Below are positions 1-10,059 of a DNA stretch of 64,000 bases, piece after piece. This DNA is from Demequina muriae (GTDB lineage Bacteria > Actinomycetota > Actinomycetes > Actinomycetales > Demequinaceae). Location: assembly GCF_030418295.1 (NCBI RefSeq), contig NZ_JAUHQA010000001.1:1674001-1738000 (forward strand). Direction: 5' to 3'. Under the pieces are notes generated by a model. It worked only from the letters and a program-made list of their open reading frames with translations, had not been told where the DNA came from and made no database searches. How positions within the stretch are numbered: position 1 is the stretch's first letter; each line of letters opens with the position of its first letter. The translations under genes were made by a program, and so were the position numbers.

Positions 1-1690
1 GCAGGAGATCCTGGACCGCTACGAGGCTCAGGCCGTGAAGGTGCAGGTCCAGTACGAGACCGGTCTCATCACGGACGACGAGCGTCGTCAGGAGCTCATC
101 GAGATCTGGACCCAGGCGACCAACGAGGTCGACCGTGCCATGCGCGAGTCGTTCCCGCAGTACAACACCGTGCACACCATGGTGGACTCGGGTGCTCGAG
201 GCAACTGGATGCAGGTCCGTCAGATCGCCGGTATGCGCGGACTGGTGGCGAACCCCAAGGGTGAGATCATCCCGCGTCCGATCAAGTCGAACTACCGCGA
301 GGGACTGTCCGTCCTCGAGTACTTCATCGCCACCCACGGTGCCCGTAAGGGCCTCGCGGATACGGCGCTGCGGACCGCGGACTCGGGCTACCTGACCCGT
401 CGCCTCGTCGACGTGTCGCAGGACGTCATCGTTCGCGAGGGCGACTGCGGGACCGAGCGGGGTCTGTCCATGCCGATCGTCGAGCGCACCGCTGGCGGCG
501 AGGTCGTCAAGCACGAGCGCGTGGAGACCTCAGTCTTCGCCCGCACGCTCGCGACCGACGTGGCCGACGCCAAGGGCAACGTCATCGGGACGGCAGGCGC
601 CGACATCGGCGACGTGCTGATCGATGCGCTGATCGCGGAGGGCATCGAGGAGGTCAAGGTCCGTTCGGTGCTGACGTGCGAGTCCGCAGTGGGCACGTGC
701 GCGAAGTGCTACGGCCGTTCGCTCGCCACCCGTGAGCTCGTGGACATCGGCGAGGCGGTGGGCATCGTCGCCGCCCAGTCGATCGGCGAGCCCGGCACCC
801 AGCTGACCATGCGCACGTTCCACACCGGTGGTGTGGCGTCTGCGGATGACATCACGCAGGGTCTGCCGCGTGTGCAGGAGCTCTTCGAGGCGCGCACCCC
901 CAAGGGTGAGGCCCCGATCTCCGAAGTGCCCGGACGTCTGAAGGTCGACGACTCGGAGGCCACGCGCCGCCTGGTGGTCACCCCGGACAACGGCGACGAG
1001 CCGTTCGAGTACCCGGTCTCCAAGCGCTCGCGCCTGCTGGTGCAGGACGGCGAGCACGTCGAGGTCGGTCAGCAGCTCGTCGCTGGAGCCGTGGACCCGA
1101 AGAACGTGCTGCGCATTCTCGGCCCCCGCGCCACCCAGAAGCACCTGGTGGACGAGGTCCAGAACGTGTACCGCTCGCAGGGCGTGGAGATCCACGACAA
1201 GCACATCGAGGTCATCGTGCGGCAGATGCTCCGCCGCGTGACGGTCCTCGAGGCGGGCGAGGCTCCGCTGCTGCCTGGCGAGCTCGTCGAGCGTGCACGT
1301 TTCGAGAAGGCCAACCGTGAGACCGTCACGAGCGGAGGCAAGCCGGCATCGGCTCGTCCCGAGCTCATGGGCATCACCAAGGCTTCGCTCGCGACCGAGT
1401 CGTGGCTGTCCGCAGCCTCCTTCCAGGAGACCACCCGCGTGCTCACCGAGGCGGCGATGTCCGGCAAGTCCGACCCCCTGGTCGGGCTCAAGGAGAACGT
1501 CATCCTCGGAAAGCTCATCCCCGCGGGCACCGGACTGCAGAACTACGCCACCGCCACTGTCGAGCCCACCGAGGAGGCGAAGGCCAATCTGTTCCCGACC
1601 TTCGGCTACGAAGAGTGGGACGGCCAGTACTTCAGCGAGGGAACCGGCGAGGCAGTACGCCTCGAGGAGTTCGACTTTCCTCGCGAGTAG
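1..1690 (+). CDS. rpoC: RNA polymerase beta' subunit, C-terminal part (5' end outside window)
   Basis: This is the 3' portion of the gene for the largest RNA polymerase subunit, which forms half of the catalytic cleft. The frame is open from the first base of the window, so the N-terminal part lies upstream. The visible part has the four-cysteine zinc site ending in [10 protein letters not shown]. Next comes the conserved [18 protein letters not shown] block, which is the trigger loop that closes over the incoming nucleotide, and then the C-terminal jaw and clamp region. It ends with TAG in front of a compact terminator-promoter junction leading to rpsL, which is the usual rpoBC-to-str order. 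No anomaly was seen in the visible part. Confidence 0.98.
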   Translation, partial: QEILDRYEAQAVKVQVQYETGLITDDERRQELIEIWTQATNEVDRAMRESFPQYNTVHTMVDSGARGNWMQVRQIAGMRGLVANPKGEIIPRPIKSNYREGLSVLEYFIATHGARKGLADTALRTADSGYLTRRLVDVSQDVIVREGDCGTERGLSMPIVERTAGGEVVKHERVETSVFARTLATDVADAKGNVIGTAGADIGDVLIDALIAEGIEEVKVRSVLTCESAVGTCAKCYGRSLATRELVDIGEAVGIVAAQSIGEPGTQLTMRTFHTGGVASADDITQGLPRVQELFEARTPKGEAPISEVPGRLKVDDSEATRRLVVTPDNGDEPFEYPVSKRSRLLVQDGEHVEVGQQLVAGAVDPKNVLRILGPRATQKHLVDEVQNVYRSQGVEIHDKHIEVIVRQMLRRVTVLEAGEAPLLPGELVERARFEKANRETVTSGGKPASARPELMGITKASLATESWLSAASFQETTRVLTEAAMSGKSDPLVGLKENVILGKLIPAGTGLQNYATATVEPTEEAKANLFPTFGYEEWDGQYFSEGTGEAVRLEEFDFPRE

Positions 1691-1702
1691 CACCCGTCGG
1701 CC

Positions 1703-1725
1703 GCGGGGCGCGCCTGCCCCGCTTT
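1703..1725 (+). terminator. Terminator-like hairpin after rpoC
   Basis: GCGGGGC at 1703-1709 pairs with GCCCCGC at 1716-1722 around a 6-nt loop, followed by only three T residues. The T residues run directly into the -35 box of the next promoter, so the end of rpoBC transcription and the start of the str operon overlap. With so short a U-tract, termination may be partial. Confidence 0.6.
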
Positions 1726-1752
1726 GACGACGTCGCGGGTCACGGGTATCGT
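1724..1752 (+). promoter_or_regulatory. Promoter of the str operon (rpsL)
   Basis: TTGACG (1724-1729) and TATCGT (1747-1752) are separated by 17 bp, a good match to the housekeeping sigma-70 consensus. Transcription would start near 1759, giving a leader of about 125 nt before the rpsL GTG. Confidence 0.75.
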
Positions 1753-1787
1753 AGATACTCGTGCCCGCGACGTCGGGCCCCCACGCG

Positions 1788-1806
1788 CGCCCTGTCGGGC
1801 GTTTTT
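1788..1806 (+). terminator. Attenuator-like hairpin in the rpsL leader
   Basis: CGCCC (1788-1792) pairs with GGGCG (1797-1801) around TGTC and is followed by TTTTT (1802-1806). It lies about 30 nt inside the predicted transcript, so it would act as premature termination rather than at an operon end. A preceding GCCCG/CGGGC hairpin (1763-1778) could compete with it. Confidence 0.5.
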
Positions 1807-1815
1807 CACCATAGG

Positions 1816-1842
1816 TGCGACACGCCCGGGCGCGGGGGTCGG
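1816..1842 (+). promoter_or_regulatory. Leader element shared with rpsJ, copy 1
   Basis: This 27-nt segment is identical to 6436-6462 in the rpsJ leader except at one base (1829). It can fold as an outer stem CGAC/GTCG (1818-1821 with 1838-1841) and an inner stem CCCG/CGGG (1825-1828 with 1833-1836) closed by a 4-nt loop, and the variable base falls in that loop. It ends 42 nt before the rpsL start. In this copy a stronger hairpin, GCGGGGGT/ACCCCCGC (1832-1850), would be mutually exclusive with it. I know of no named RNA family for it; a regulatory role is inference. Confidence 0.55.
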
Positions 1843-1884
1843 ACCCCCGCAGGTTTCAGCAACACACGATCAAACGGAGATGTA

Positions 1885-2259
1885 GTGCCTACGATTCAGC
1901 AGCTGGTCAGGAAAGGCCGGCACCCCAAGGCCAGCAAGACCAAGACGCCGGCGCTCAAGTCGAGCCCTCAGCGGCGCGGCGTGTGCACCCGTGTCTATAC
2001 CACGACGCCCAAGAAGCCGAACTCGGCTCTTCGCAAGGTCGCCCGCGTGCGCCTGTCCACGGGTATCGAGGTCACGGCCTACATCCCCGGTGAGGGCCAC
2101 AACCTGCAGGAGCACTCGATCGTGCTCGTGCGCGGCGGCCGTGTGAAGGACCTTCCCGGTGTTCGCTACAAGATCGTTCGCGGCTCGCTCGACACGCAGG
2201 GCGTGAAGGGCCGCCAGCAGGCTCGCAGCCGTTACGGCGCGAAGAGGGAGAAGAAGTAA
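1885..2259 (+). CDS. rpsL: 30S ribosomal protein S12
   Basis: S12 sits at the decoding centre of the 30S subunit and helps set translational accuracy. The protein has 124 residues, the normal actinobacterial length, from a GTG start. The conserved TPKKPNS segment carries Lys43 and [10 protein letters not shown] carries Lys88, both of which are the wild-type residues of the streptomycin-sensitive form. It is the first gene of the str operon, and its TAA overlaps the rpsG ATG in TAATG, so the two are probably translationally coupled. Confidence 0.98.
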   Translation: MPTIQQLVRKGRHPKASKTKTPALKSSPQRRGVCTRVYTTTPKKPNSALRKVARVRLSTGIEVTAYIPGEGHNLQEHSIVLVRGGRVKDLPGVRYKIVRGSLDTQGVKGRQQARSRYGAKREKK

Positions 2260-2729
2260 TGCCTCGCAAGGGACCGGCGCCCAAGCGGCCCGTCATCAAC
2301 GACCCGGTGCACGGCGCGATCGTCGTCACCCAGCTCATCAACAAGGTGCTGCTCGACGGCAAGAAGTCGACCGCAGAGGCCATCGTGTATGGCGCCCTCG
2401 CGGGCGTCGGCGAGAAGTCGGGACAGGACCCGGTGGTCGTGCTCAAGCGCGCACTGGAGAACATCCGCCCGGCGCTCGAGGTCCGCAGCCGTCGCGTCGG
2501 TGGTGCCACCTATCAGGTGCCCGTCGACGTGCGTCCTGTGCGTTCGACCACGCTCGCCCTCCGCTGGCTGGTGGACTTCTCGCGTGCACGTCGCGAGAAG
2601 ACCATGACGGAGCGCCTCATGAACGAGATCCTCGACGCATCGAACGGCCTTGGCGCCGCGGTGAAGCGTCGCGAGGACATGCACAAGATGGCCGAGTCGA
2701 ACAAGGCGTTCGCGCACTACCGCTGGTAG
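2259..2729 (+). CDS. rpsG: 30S ribosomal protein S7
   Basis: S7 nucleates assembly of the 30S head and contacts E-site tRNA. The 156-residue protein has the standard length and conserved start ([10 protein letters not shown]) and ends in HYRW. Its ATG overlaps the rpsL stop by one base. In E. coli S7 is the autogenous repressor of the str operon; whether that holds here cannot be read from the sequence. fusA follows after 44 bp with its own strong ribosome binding site. Confidence 0.98.
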   Translation: MPRKGPAPKRPVINDPVHGAIVVTQLINKVLLDGKKSTAEAIVYGALAGVGEKSGQDPVVVLKRALENIRPALEVRSRRVGGATYQVPVDVRPVRSTTLALRWLVDFSRARREKTMTERLMNEILDASNGLGAAVKRREDMHKMAESNKAFAHYRW

Positions 2730-2773
2730 TCGCCGCCTCGTTCGACGGGATCCCAAGACTCTAGGAGAACCAC

Positions 2774-4888
2774 GTGGCACAGGACGTGCTCACGGACCTG
2801 ACGAAGGTCCGCAACATCGGCATCATGGCTCACATCGATGCCGGCAAGACCACTACGACCGAGCGCATCCTGTTCTACACGGGTGTCAACTACAAGATCG
2901 GCGAGACCCACGACGGCGCCTCGACGACTGACTGGATGGAGCAGGAGCAGGAGCGCGGCATCACCATCACGTCCGCCGCGGTCACGTGCTTCTGGGCCGA
3001 CAACCAGATCAACATCATCGACACCCCTGGCCACGTGGACTTCACCGTCGAGGTCGAGCGCTCGCTGCGCGTCCTCGACGGCGCGGTCGCGGTCTTCGAC
3101 GGCAAGGAAGGCGTGGAGCCCCAGTCCGAGACTGTGTGGCGCCAGGCCGACAAGTACGACGTTCCCCGCATCTGCTTCGTCAACAAGATGGACAAGCTGG
3201 GCGCGGACTTCTACTTCACCGTCGAGACCATCATCAAGCGCCTCGGTGCCAAGCCGCTGGTCATCCAGCTGCCCATCGGCGCCGAGAACGACTTCGTCGG
3301 CATCGTCGACCTGGTCGAGATGAACGCCAAGGTGTGGCCCGGCGACTCGAAGGGTGACGTCACCATGGGCGCCACCTACGAGACCACCGAGATCCCGGCG
3401 GACCTCAAGGACAAGGCCGACGAGTACCGTGCGGCCCTCCTTGAGAGCGTCGCCGAGTCGGACGAGGTGCTCTTCGAGAAGTACCTCGGCGGCGAGGAGA
3501 TCACGGTCGCGGAGATCAAGGCGGCGATCCGCAAGATGACGGTCGCCTCCGAGATCTACCCGGTGCTGTGCGGCTCCGCGTTCAAGAACCGTGGCGTGCA
3601 GCCGATGCTCGACGCCGTCATCGACTACCTGCCGGGGCCGCTCGACGTTCCCGCCATCCAGGGCCACGACGTCAAGGACCCGGAGAAGATCATCGAGCGC
3701 CACGCCGACGCGACGGAGCCGTTCGCGGCTCTTGCGTTCAAGGTGGTCTCCCACCCGTTCTTCGGTCGCCTCACGTACGTCCGCGTCTACTCGGGTCACC
3801 TCGAGAACGGCGCTCAGATCATCAACTCGACCAAGGGCAAGAAGGAGCGCATCGGGAAGCTGTTCCAGATGCACGCCAACAAGGAGAACCCTGTCGAGAC
3901 GATCCACGCCGGCCACATCTACGCGGTGATCGGCCTCAAGGACACGACGACGGGCGACACCCTGTGCAACCCGGAGCACCAGGTCGTGCTCGAGTCGATG
4001 ACCTTCCCCGAGCCCGTGATCGACGTGGCGATCGAGCCCAAGACCAAGGGTGACCAGGAGAAGCTGTCGCTCGCGATCCAGAAGCTCGCGGAGGAGGACC
4101 CCACCTTCCGCGTCCGCCTGGACGACGAGACCGGCCAGACCGTCATCGGCGGCATGGGCGAGCTTCACCTCGACATCCTCGTGGATCGCATGAGGCGCGA
4201 GTTCAAGGTCGACGCCAACGTCGGCAAGCCGCAGGTGGCGTACCGCGAGACGATTCGCAAGACGGTCGCGAAGTACGACTACACCCACAAGAAGCAGACC
4301 GGTGGTTCCGGCCAGTTCGCGAAGGTGCAGATCTCGCTCGAGCCCCTCGAGGCCGACTCCGAGGTCCAGTACGAGTTCAAGAACGCCGTGACCGGTGGAC
4401 GCATCCCGCGGGAGTACATCCCGTCGGTCGACGCCGGCATGCAGGCCGCCATGGAGCTCGGCATCCAGGCCGGCTACCCGGTCGTGGGCGTGCGCGCCAC
4501 GCTGCTCGATGGCCAGTACCACGACGTCGACTCCTCGGAGATGGCGTTCAAGATTGCCGGTTCGATGGCCTTCAAGGAGGCCTCGAGGCTGGCGAAGCCC
4601 GTTCTGCTCGAGCCGATGATGGCCGTTGAGGTCCGCACGCCCGAGGAGTACATGGGCGAGGTCATCGGCGACATCAACTCGCGCCGCGGTCAGATCCGTC
4701 AGATGTCCGACGCCGCTGGCGTCAAGGTCATCGACGCGCTCGTGCCGCTGTCCGAGATGTTCGGCTACGTCGGCGACCTGCGGTCCAAGACGTCGGGCCG
4801 AGCGGTGTATTCGATGTCGTTCGACAGCTACGCGGAGGTCCCCAAGGCAGTCGCCGAGGAGATCATCGCGAAGACCCGGGGCGAGTAG
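2774..4888 (+). CDS. fusA: Elongation factor G
   Basis: EF-G is the GTPase that drives tRNA-mRNA translocation on the ribosome. The 704-residue protein has the GTP-binding motifs AHIDAGKT (residues 19-26), DTPGH (84-88) and NKMD (138-141). The effector sequence RGITITSAA and the later domains II-V complete the family layout. GTG was chosen as start because AGGAGAAC precedes it at 2763-2770 and the protein then begins MAQDVLTDL. Domain organisation and position in the str operon match the canonical copy rather than the EF-G2 paralogue. Confidence 0.98.
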   Translation: MAQDVLTDLTKVRNIGIMAHIDAGKTTTTERILFYTGVNYKIGETHDGASTTDWMEQEQERGITITSAAVTCFWADNQINIIDTPGHVDFTVEVERSLRVLDGAVAVFDGKEGVEPQSETVWRQADKYDVPRICFVNKMDKLGADFYFTVETIIKRLGAKPLVIQLPIGAENDFVGIVDLVEMNAKVWPGDSKGDVTMGATYETTEIPADLKDKADEYRAALLESVAESDEVLFEKYLGGEEITVAEIKAAIRKMTVASEIYPVLCGSAFKNRGVQPMLDAVIDYLPGPLDVPAIQGHDVKDPEKIIERHADATEPFAALAFKVVSHPFFGRLTYVRVYSGHLENGAQIINSTKGKKERIGKLFQMHANKENPVETIHAGHIYAVIGLKDTTTGDTLCNPEHQVVLESMTFPEPVIDVAIEPKTKGDQEKLSLAIQKLAEEDPTFRVRLDDETGQTVIGGMGELHLDILVDRMRREFKVDANVGKPQVAYRETIRKTVAKYDYTHKKQTGGSGQFAKVQISLEPLEADSEVQYEFKNAVTGGRIPREYIPSVDAGMQAAMELGIQAGYPVVGVRATLLDGQYHDVDSSEMAFKIAGSMAFKEASRLAKPVLLEPMMAVEVRTPEEYMGEVIGDINSRRGQIRQMSDAAGVKVIDALVPLSEMFGYVGDLRSKTSGRAVYSMSFDSYAEVPKAVAEEIIAKTRGE

Positions 4889-5013
4889 TCCCACCGGTTG
4901 TAAAACATCAGCAACAATAGCGACCAGTAGGGATGACGCCCCGAATGGCCTTCACCGGGCCTCACGGACTAGCATCTTTACCCTAAGTCTCAAAAAATCA
5001 GGAGGAACCCCTC
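4889..5013 (+). promoter_or_regulatory. AT-richer fusA-tuf spacer, possible tuf promoter
   Basis: This 125-bp spacer is clearly richer in A and T than its surroundings and ends with a strong AGGAGGA ribosome binding site before tuf. A TAGCAT-like -10 is present near 4970 but I find no convincing -35 at the right distance. A separate tuf promoter is common in bacteria, so it is plausible here but unproven. Confidence 0.3.
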
Positions 5014-6204
5014 ATGGCTAAGGCCAAGTTCGAGCGGACCAAGCCGCACGTCAACATCGGAACCATCGGTCACGTCGACCACGGCAAGACGACGCTGACT
5101 GCCGCGATCTCGAAGGTGCTGCACGACCAGTACCCCGACCTCAACCCCTTCACGCCTTTCGAGGACATCGACAAGGCGCCCGAAGAGCGCGAGCGCGGCA
5201 TCACGATCAACATTGCTCACATCGAGTACCAGACCGAGAAGCGCCACTACGCGCACGTTGACGCCCCTGGTCACGCCGACTACATCAAGAACATGATCAC
5301 CGGTGCCGCCCAGATGGACGGCGCGATCCTGGTGGTCGCGGCGACCGACGGCCCGATGGCCCAGACGCGCGAGCACGTGCTGCTCGCGAAGCAGGTCGGC
5401 GTGCCGTACCTGCTCGTCGCGCTCAACAAGTCGGACATGGTCGACGACGAGGAGATCCTGGACCTCGTCGAGATGGAGGTCCGCGAACTGCTGTCCTCGC
5501 AGGGCTTCGACGGCGACAACGCTCCCGTGGTCAAGGTCTCGGCGCTCAAGGCGCTCGAGGGCGACGAGAAGTGGGCCAAGTCCGTTGCGGACCTCATGGA
5601 GGCCGTGGACGAGAACGTCCCCGAGCCCGTCCGCGACATGGACAAGCCGTTCCTGATGCCCATCGAGGACGTCTTCACGATCACCGGTCGTGGCACCGTC
5701 GTCACCGGCAAGGTGGAGCGCGGCAAGCTCGCGATCAACTCGGACGTCGAGATCCTCGGCATCCGCGACCCGCAGAAGACCACGGTCACCGGTATCGAGA
5801 TGTTCCACAAGCAGATGGACGAGGCGTGGGCCGGCGAGAACTGTGGTCTGCTGCTTCGTGGCACCAAGCGCGAGGACGTCGAGCGCGGCCAGGTCGTGGT
5901 TGCCCCCGGCACCACCACCCCGCACACCAACTTCGAGGGCAAGGTCTACATCCTCAACAAGGATGAGGGTGGACGCCACAACCCCTTCTACACGAACTAC
6001 CGCCCGCAGTTCTACATCCGCACCACGGATGTGACCGGCGTGATCACGCTGCCCGAGGGCACCGACATGGTCATGCCTGGCGACACCACTGAGATGTCGG
6101 TCGAGCTGATTCAGCCGATCGCCCTCGAAGAGGGTCAGGGCTTCGCGATTCGTGAGGGTGGCCGGACCGTCGGTTCAGGCACCGTCACCAAGATCACCAA
6201 GTAG
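5014..6204 (+). CDS. tuf: Elongation factor Tu
   Basis: EF-Tu delivers aminoacyl-tRNA to the ribosomal A site as a ternary complex with GTP. The 396-residue protein shows GHVDHGKT (residues 19-26), DAPGH (83-87) and NKSD (138-141), with the two beta-barrel domains behind. The ATG follows an AGGAGGAACC ribosome binding site, consistent with very high expression. It is the last gene of the str cluster, and a long hairpin follows at once. Only this copy is present in the window. Confidence 0.98.
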   Translation: MAKAKFERTKPHVNIGTIGHVDHGKTTLTAAISKVLHDQYPDLNPFTPFEDIDKAPEERERGITINIAHIEYQTEKRHYAHVDAPGHADYIKNMITGAAQMDGAILVVAATDGPMAQTREHVLLAKQVGVPYLLVALNKSDMVDDEEILDLVEMEVRELLSSQGFDGDNAPVVKVSALKALEGDEKWAKSVADLMEAVDENVPEPVRDMDKPFLMPIEDVFTITGRGTVVTGKVERGKLAINSDVEILGIRDPQKTTVTGIEMFHKQMDEAWAGENCGLLLRGTKREDVERGQVVVAPGTTTPHTNFEGKVYILNKDEGGRHNPFYTNYRPQFYIRTTDVTGVITLPEGTDMVMPGDTTEMSVELIQPIALEEGQGFAIREGGRTVGSGTVTKITK

Positions 6205-6219
6205 TTCCTTTTCACGGCC

Positions 6220-6257
6220 CGATGCGGGGTCTGGCTCAATCGCCAGGCCCCGCATCG
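6220..6257 (+). terminator. Long hairpin after tuf
   Basis: CGATGCGGGG-T-CTGG (6220-6234) pairs with CCAG-G-CCCCGCATCG (6243-6257), a 15-bp stem with one T-G wobble and an 8-nt loop. It has no T-tract, so it is a GC-rich hairpin rather than a classic U-tailed intrinsic terminator. Two exact copies of the over-represented word GGCCGATGC follow at 6267 and 6307. Confidence 0.65.
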
Positions 6258-6322
6258 GCGTGACAGGGCCGATGCACGGGCGGGCTTCCCACCCGGGTCT
6301 CGGAAGGGCCGATGCGGCCCGG

Positions 6323-6352
6323 TTGGCGCTGAGCGCCGAAATCTGGCACAAT
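6323..6352 (+). promoter_or_regulatory. Promoter of the S10 operon (rpsJ)
   Basis: TTGGCG (6323-6328) and CACAAT (6347-6352) are 18 bp apart inside a local AT-rich patch. Transcription would start near 6359, leaving a leader of about 150 nt. This, the tuf hairpin and the leader element account for the 303-bp interval between tuf and rpsJ; no small gene is visible there. Confidence 0.65.
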
Positions 6353-6435
6353 ATTCAGGTTGCCCATTGCGGGCGACCGCACACTCACCCACGACGACTC
6401 GAGAGATCGAGAAGCGCGCCAGTGCGTCGCAGATA

Positions 6436-6462
6436 TGCGACACGCCCGAGCGCGGGGGTCGG
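6436..6462 (+). promoter_or_regulatory. Leader element shared with rpsL, copy 2
   Basis: This segment matches 1816-1842 at 26 of 27 positions and lies 45 nt before the rpsJ start, nearly the same distance as copy 1 from rpsL. The same two-tier hairpin can form and the only change (A at 6449) falls in the loop. Just upstream, GTCGC can pair with the GCGAC at the 5' end of the element, giving an alternative fold. Confidence 0.55.
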
Positions 6463-6507
6463 GGGTGGGAGACCACAGACGTACGAGAGAAAAGGCAGAA
6501 CCACGCG

Positions 6508-6816
6508 ATGGCGGGACAGAAGATCCGCATTCGGCTGAAGAGCTATGACCACGAGGTCATCGACTCCTCGGCCCGAAAGATCGTCGAGACGGTCACGCGC
6601 GCCGGCGCGTCGGTGGTCGGCCCCGTGCCGCTTCCGACGGAGAAGAACGTGTTCTGCGTGATTCGTTCGCCGCACAAGTACAAGGACTCCCGCGAGCACT
6701 TCGAGATGCGCACCCACAAGCGCCTCATCGACATCGTGGACCCGACGCCGAAGGCCGTCGACTCGCTCATGCGACTCGACCTGCCTGCGGACGTCAACAT
6801 CGAGATCAAGCTCTAA
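6508..6816 (+). CDS. rpsJ: 30S ribosomal protein S10
   Basis: S10 is a 30S head protein that also serves as the NusE partner of NusB in transcription antitermination. The 102-residue protein ([19 protein letters not shown]) is full length with the conserved [14 protein letters not shown] segment. It opens the S10 operon after a leader of about 150 nt that carries an element shared with the rpsL leader. rplC follows after 23 bp. Confidence 0.98.
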   Translation: MAGQKIRIRLKSYDHEVIDSSARKIVETVTRAGASVVGPVPLPTEKNVFCVIRSPHKYKDSREHFEMRTHKRLIDIVDPTPKAVDSLMRLDLPADVNIEIKL

Positions 6817-6839
6817 GCAACGTTAAGGACATAAGCACC

Positions 6840-7502
6840 ATGACCACGACTTCCAATGCCCAGCGCACTACGCGTGCGCTGCTTGGTACGAAGCTGGGCA
6901 TGACGCAGGTGTGGGATGACGAGGGCCGTGTTGTGCCCGTGACCGTCGTCCAGGTCGACACCAACGTCGTGACCCAGGTGCGCAACGTCGAGCGGGATGG
7001 CTACGAAGCCGTCCAGCTGGCGTTCGGCACCGTTGACCCCCGCCGCGTCACCGCACCCCTCAAGGGCCACTTCGAGGCTGCCGGCGTCACGCCGCGTCGC
7101 CACGTGGCCGAGGTGCGCACCGCGGACGCCGCCGACTTCTCGCTGGGCCAGGAGCTCACTGCTGAGGTGTTCGAAGCGGGCCAGAAGGTCGACGTGACCG
7201 GCACCACCAAGGGCAAGGGCACCGCCGGTGTGATGAAGCGTCACGGCTTCCACGGCGTCGGCGCATCCCACGGTGCTCACCGCAACCACCGCAAGGCCGG
7301 ATCGATCGGTGGCGCATCGACGCCGTCGCGCGTCTTCCGCGGCATCAAGATGGCCGGCCGCATGGGTAACGACCGCAAGACGGTCCAGAACCTGACTGTC
7401 CACTCCATCGACGCCGACAAGGGCCTGCTGCTCCTCAAGGGCGCGGTTCCCGGCACCAAGGGCGGCGTCGTGCTGATCCGCTCCGCAGCGAAGGGTGCGT
7501 GA
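6840..7502 (+). CDS. rplC: 50S ribosomal protein L3
   Basis: L3 binds near the 3' end of 23S rRNA and is one of the first proteins in 50S assembly, with a loop reaching towards the peptidyl transferase centre. The protein has 220 residues, with the conserved [10 protein letters not shown] near the N-terminus and the [19 protein letters not shown] stretch in the central loop. The stop lies four bases before the rplD ATG, so the two are closely coupled in the S10 operon. Confidence 0.98.
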   Translation: MTTTSNAQRTTRALLGTKLGMTQVWDDEGRVVPVTVVQVDTNVVTQVRNVERDGYEAVQLAFGTVDPRRVTAPLKGHFEAAGVTPRRHVAEVRTADAADFSLGQELTAEVFEAGQKVDVTGTTKGKGTAGVMKRHGFHGVGASHGAHRNHRKAGSIGGASTPSRVFRGIKMAGRMGNDRKTVQNLTVHSIDADKGLLLLKGAVPGTKGGVVLIRSAAKGA

Positions 7503-7506
7503 CCCC

Positions 7507-8184
7507 ATGGCTGAGACCCAGACCGTCGACGTCACCGACGCCGCAGGCAAGAAGACCGGCACTGCCGATCTGCCCGCCGAGGTGTTCAACGTCGTCACCA
7601 ACATCCCGCTGATCCACCAGGTCGTCGTGGCGCAGCGCGCCGCCGCTCGTCAGGGCACGCACTCGACCAAGACCCGAGGCGAAGTCTCGGGTGGTGGTCG
7701 CAAGCCTTACAAGCAGAAGGGCACCGGCCGCGCCCGTCAGGGCTCGATCCGCGCTCCCCAGTTCGCTGGTGGTGGCATCGTGCACGGCCCGCAGCCGCGT
7801 GACTACTCGCAGCGCACCCCCAAGAAGATGAAGGCTGCTGCTCTGCGCGGCGCCCTGTCCGACCGGGCTCGCGCTGGCCGCGTGCACGTGCTGGACGGCT
7901 TCGTGTCCGGGGACGCCCCGTCCACCAAGACCGCTCTCGCGGCGATCTCCCTCGCGACCTCGGGTCGCAGCGCGCTCGTCGTGCTGGAGCGCGCCGACGA
8001 GGTGTCGTGGAAGTCGCTGCGGAACGCGGCAGGCATTCACGTGCTCGCCGTCGACCAGCTCAACACCTACGACGTGCTCGTGAGCGACGACCTCGTCTTC
8101 ACGTCGGGCTCCCTCGAGGCCTTCCTCGCGGGCCCGGCCCAGGGCAAGTCGGCGACTGCTGTCGCCACCGAGTCCGAGGCGTAA
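7507..8184 (+). CDS. rplD: 50S ribosomal protein L4
   Basis: L4 lines part of the peptide exit tunnel and in enteric bacteria represses the S10 operon. The protein has 225 residues. The ATG at 7507 (MAETQTVDV) is preferred over a GTG at 7495 that overlaps rplC. The conserved tunnel-loop segment [18 protein letters not shown] is intact, with none of the insertions known from macrolide-resistant forms. Confidence 0.97.
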   Translation: MAETQTVDVTDAAGKKTGTADLPAEVFNVVTNIPLIHQVVVAQRAAARQGTHSTKTRGEVSGGGRKPYKQKGTGRARQGSIRAPQFAGGGIVHGPQPRDYSQRTPKKMKAAALRGALSDRARAGRVHVLDGFVSGDAPSTKTALAAISLATSGRSALVVLERADEVSWKSLRNAAGIHVLAVDQLNTYDVLVSDDLVFTSGSLEAFLAGPAQGKSATAVATESEA

Positions 8185-8195
8185 GGAGAACTCAC

Positions 8196-8501
8196 GTGAC
8201 CACTCTCAACAAGAACCCCCGTGACATCCTCATCCGACCCATCGTGTCGGAGAAGAGCTACTCGCTCATGGATCACGGCAAGTACACGTTCGAGGTCGAC
8301 CCTCGCGCCAACAAGACCGAGATCAAGATCGCGGTCGAGCAGATCTTCGGCGTGAAGGTCGTGTCCGTGAACACCATCAACCGCAAGGGCAAGACGCGTC
8401 GCACCCGCTTCGGCATGGGCAAGCGCAAGGACGTCAAGCGCGCGATTGTCACCGTGGGCGAGGGCGACGCACTCGACGTCTTCTCCGGCCACGTGGGCTA
8501 G
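8196..8501 (+). CDS. rplW: 50S ribosomal protein L23
   Basis: L23 sits at the tunnel exit and docks trigger factor and SRP. The start is the GTG at 8196, preceded by AAGGAGAA, giving 101 residues ([20 protein letters not shown]). RPIVSEKSY and the [16 protein letters not shown] region are conserved. It lies 11 bp after rplD and 19 bp before rplB within the S10 operon. Confidence 0.97.
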   Translation: MTTLNKNPRDILIRPIVSEKSYSLMDHGKYTFEVDPRANKTEIKIAVEQIFGVKVVSVNTINRKGKTRRTRFGMGKRKDVKRAIVTVGEGDALDVFSGHVG

Positions 8502-8520
8502 GCAAGGAACAGGAAACGAC

Positions 8521-9360
8521 ATGGCTATTCGTAAGTACAAGCCGACAACGCCGGGCCGTCGTGGCTCGTCCGTTGCCGACTTCGCCGAGGTCACCCGTTC
8601 GCAGCCGGAGAAGTCGCTGACGCGTCCGCTGCACAAGAAGGGTGGCCGGAACAACACCGGTCGCATCACCACCCGTCACCAGGGTGGTGGCCACAAGCGC
8701 GCCTACCGCGTGATCGACTTCCGTCGTCACGACAAGGACGGCGTTCCCGCGACGGTCGCTCACATCGAGTACGACCCCAACCGCACGGCACGCATCGCGC
8801 TGCTGCACTACGCGGATGGCGAGAAGCGCTACATCATCGCGCCGGACCGCCTCTCGCAGGGTGCGGCCGTCGAGGCCGGTGCCGACGCGGACATCAAGCC
8901 CGGCAACAACCTGCCTCTGCGCAACATCCCGGTCGGTACGGTCGTTCACGCGATCGAGCTGAAGCCGGGCGGCGGCGCCAAGATCGCTCGCTCTGCGGGC
9001 GCGTCGGTGCAGCTGGTTGCCAAGGAGGGCCGCTTCGCGCAGCTGCGCATGCCCTCCGGCGAGATCCGCAACGTCGACGCGCGCTGCCGCGCGACCGTCG
9101 GCGAGGTGGGCAACGCCGAGCAGTCCAACATCAACTGGGGCAAGGCAGGCCGCAACCGTTGGAAGGGCAAGCGCCCGACCGTCCGCGGTGTCGTCATGAA
9201 CCCGGTCGACCACCCGCATGGTGGCGGTGAGGGCAAGACCTCGGGTGGACGTCACCCGGTCTCGCCGTGGGGCAAGCCCGAGGGGCGCACGCGCACCCCG
9301 GGCAAGGAGTCCGACAAGCTCATCGTCCGCCGCCGTCGTACTGGCAAGAACAAGCGTTAA
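8521..9360 (+). CDS. rplB: 50S ribosomal protein L2
   Basis: L2 is required for subunit association and supports the peptidyl transferase centre. The ATG at 8521 gives 279 residues beginning [17 protein letters not shown]. The C-terminal [19 protein letters not shown] segment holds the conserved histidine that contacts 23S rRNA near the active site. The normal family length and order (rplW-rplB-rpsS) leave no doubt. Confidence 0.98.
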   Translation: MAIRKYKPTTPGRRGSSVADFAEVTRSQPEKSLTRPLHKKGGRNNTGRITTRHQGGGHKRAYRVIDFRRHDKDGVPATVAHIEYDPNRTARIALLHYADGEKRYIIAPDRLSQGAAVEAGADADIKPGNNLPLRNIPVGTVVHAIELKPGGGAKIARSAGASVQLVAKEGRFAQLRMPSGEIRNVDARCRATVGEVGNAEQSNINWGKAGRNRWKGKRPTVRGVVMNPVDHPHGGGEGKTSGGRHPVSPWGKPEGRTRTPGKESDKLIVRRRRTGKNKR

Positions 9361-9372
9361 GGAGCCTGACTT

Positions 9373-9651
9373 ATGCCACGCAGTCTGAAGAAGGGCCCCT
9401 TCGTCGACGACCACCTGCAGAAGAAGGTGGACGCCCAGAACGAGGCGGGAACGAAGAACGTCATCAAGACCTGGTCGCGCCGCAGCGTGATCACCCCGGA
9501 TTTCCTGGGACACACCTTTGCCGTGCACGACGGGCGCAAGCACGTTCCCGTCTTCGTGACTGAGGCGATGGTCGGGCACAAGCTCGGCGAGTTCGCTCCC
9601 ACGCGCACGTTCAGGGGCCACGTGAAGGACGACCGCAAGGGCCGCCGCTAA
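9373..9651 (+). CDS. rpsS: 30S ribosomal protein S19
   Basis: S19 forms part of the 30S head with S13 and contacts the A-site finger of 23S rRNA. The 92-residue protein starts [15 protein letters not shown] and contains [23 protein letters not shown] in standard form. It is preceded by AAGGAG, 12 bp after rplB, and precedes rplV by 33 bp. Confidence 0.97.
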   Translation: MPRSLKKGPFVDDHLQKKVDAQNEAGTKNVIKTWSRRSVITPDFLGHTFAVHDGRKHVPVFVTEAMVGHKLGEFAPTRTFRGHVKDDRKGRR

Positions 9652-9684
9652 CGCGGCGCCCGAGCGTAGGTAAGAGGAGTAGAG

Positions 9685-10059
9685 ATGGAAGCCAAGGCGC
9701 AGACGCGATACGTTCGCGTGACCGCCCAGAAGGCTCGCCGTGTCGTGGACCTGGTGCGTGGCAAGAACGCCGTTGAGGCGATCTCCACGCTCAAGTTCCA
9801 GCCGCAGGCTGTCGCCGAGGACGTGCGCAAGCTCGTCGCCTCGGCCGTGGCCAACGCACGCGTCAAGGCAGAGGCTGCTGGTGAGCGTTTCGACGAGTCT
9901 GAGCTCGTGATCACCGCGATCACGGTCGACGAGGGCCCGACGATGAAGCGCATCCGCCCGCGTGCCCAGGGGCGTGCGAACCGCATTCTCAAGCGCACGA
10001 GCCACATGTCCGTGACCGTGGCCACCCCTGAGGGTGCCGTGAAGGAAGGGGCCAAGTAA
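9685..10059 (+). CDS. rplV: 50S ribosomal protein L22
   Basis: L22 spans the 50S subunit from surface to exit tunnel, where its beta-hairpin narrows the passage. The protein has 124 residues, starts [20 protein letters not shown] and has the conserved [17 protein letters not shown] hairpin tip. GAGGAGTAGAG precedes the ATG. The TAA overlaps the rpsC ATG (TAATG), which suggests translational coupling. Confidence 0.97.
   Translation: MEAKAQTRYVRVTAQKARRVVDLVRGKNAVEAISTLKFQPQAVAEDVRKLVASAVANARVKAEAAGERFDESELVITAITVDEGPTMKRIRPRAQGRANRILKRTSHMSVTVATPEGAVKEGAK

Noticed and set aside
2717..4894. Open frame of about 725 codons on the minus strand across fusA
   Set aside because: It is an antisense shadow of a highly conserved gene, produced by GC-rich codon third positions. 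The translation is rich in Leu, Asp, Val, Arg and His with no family signature.
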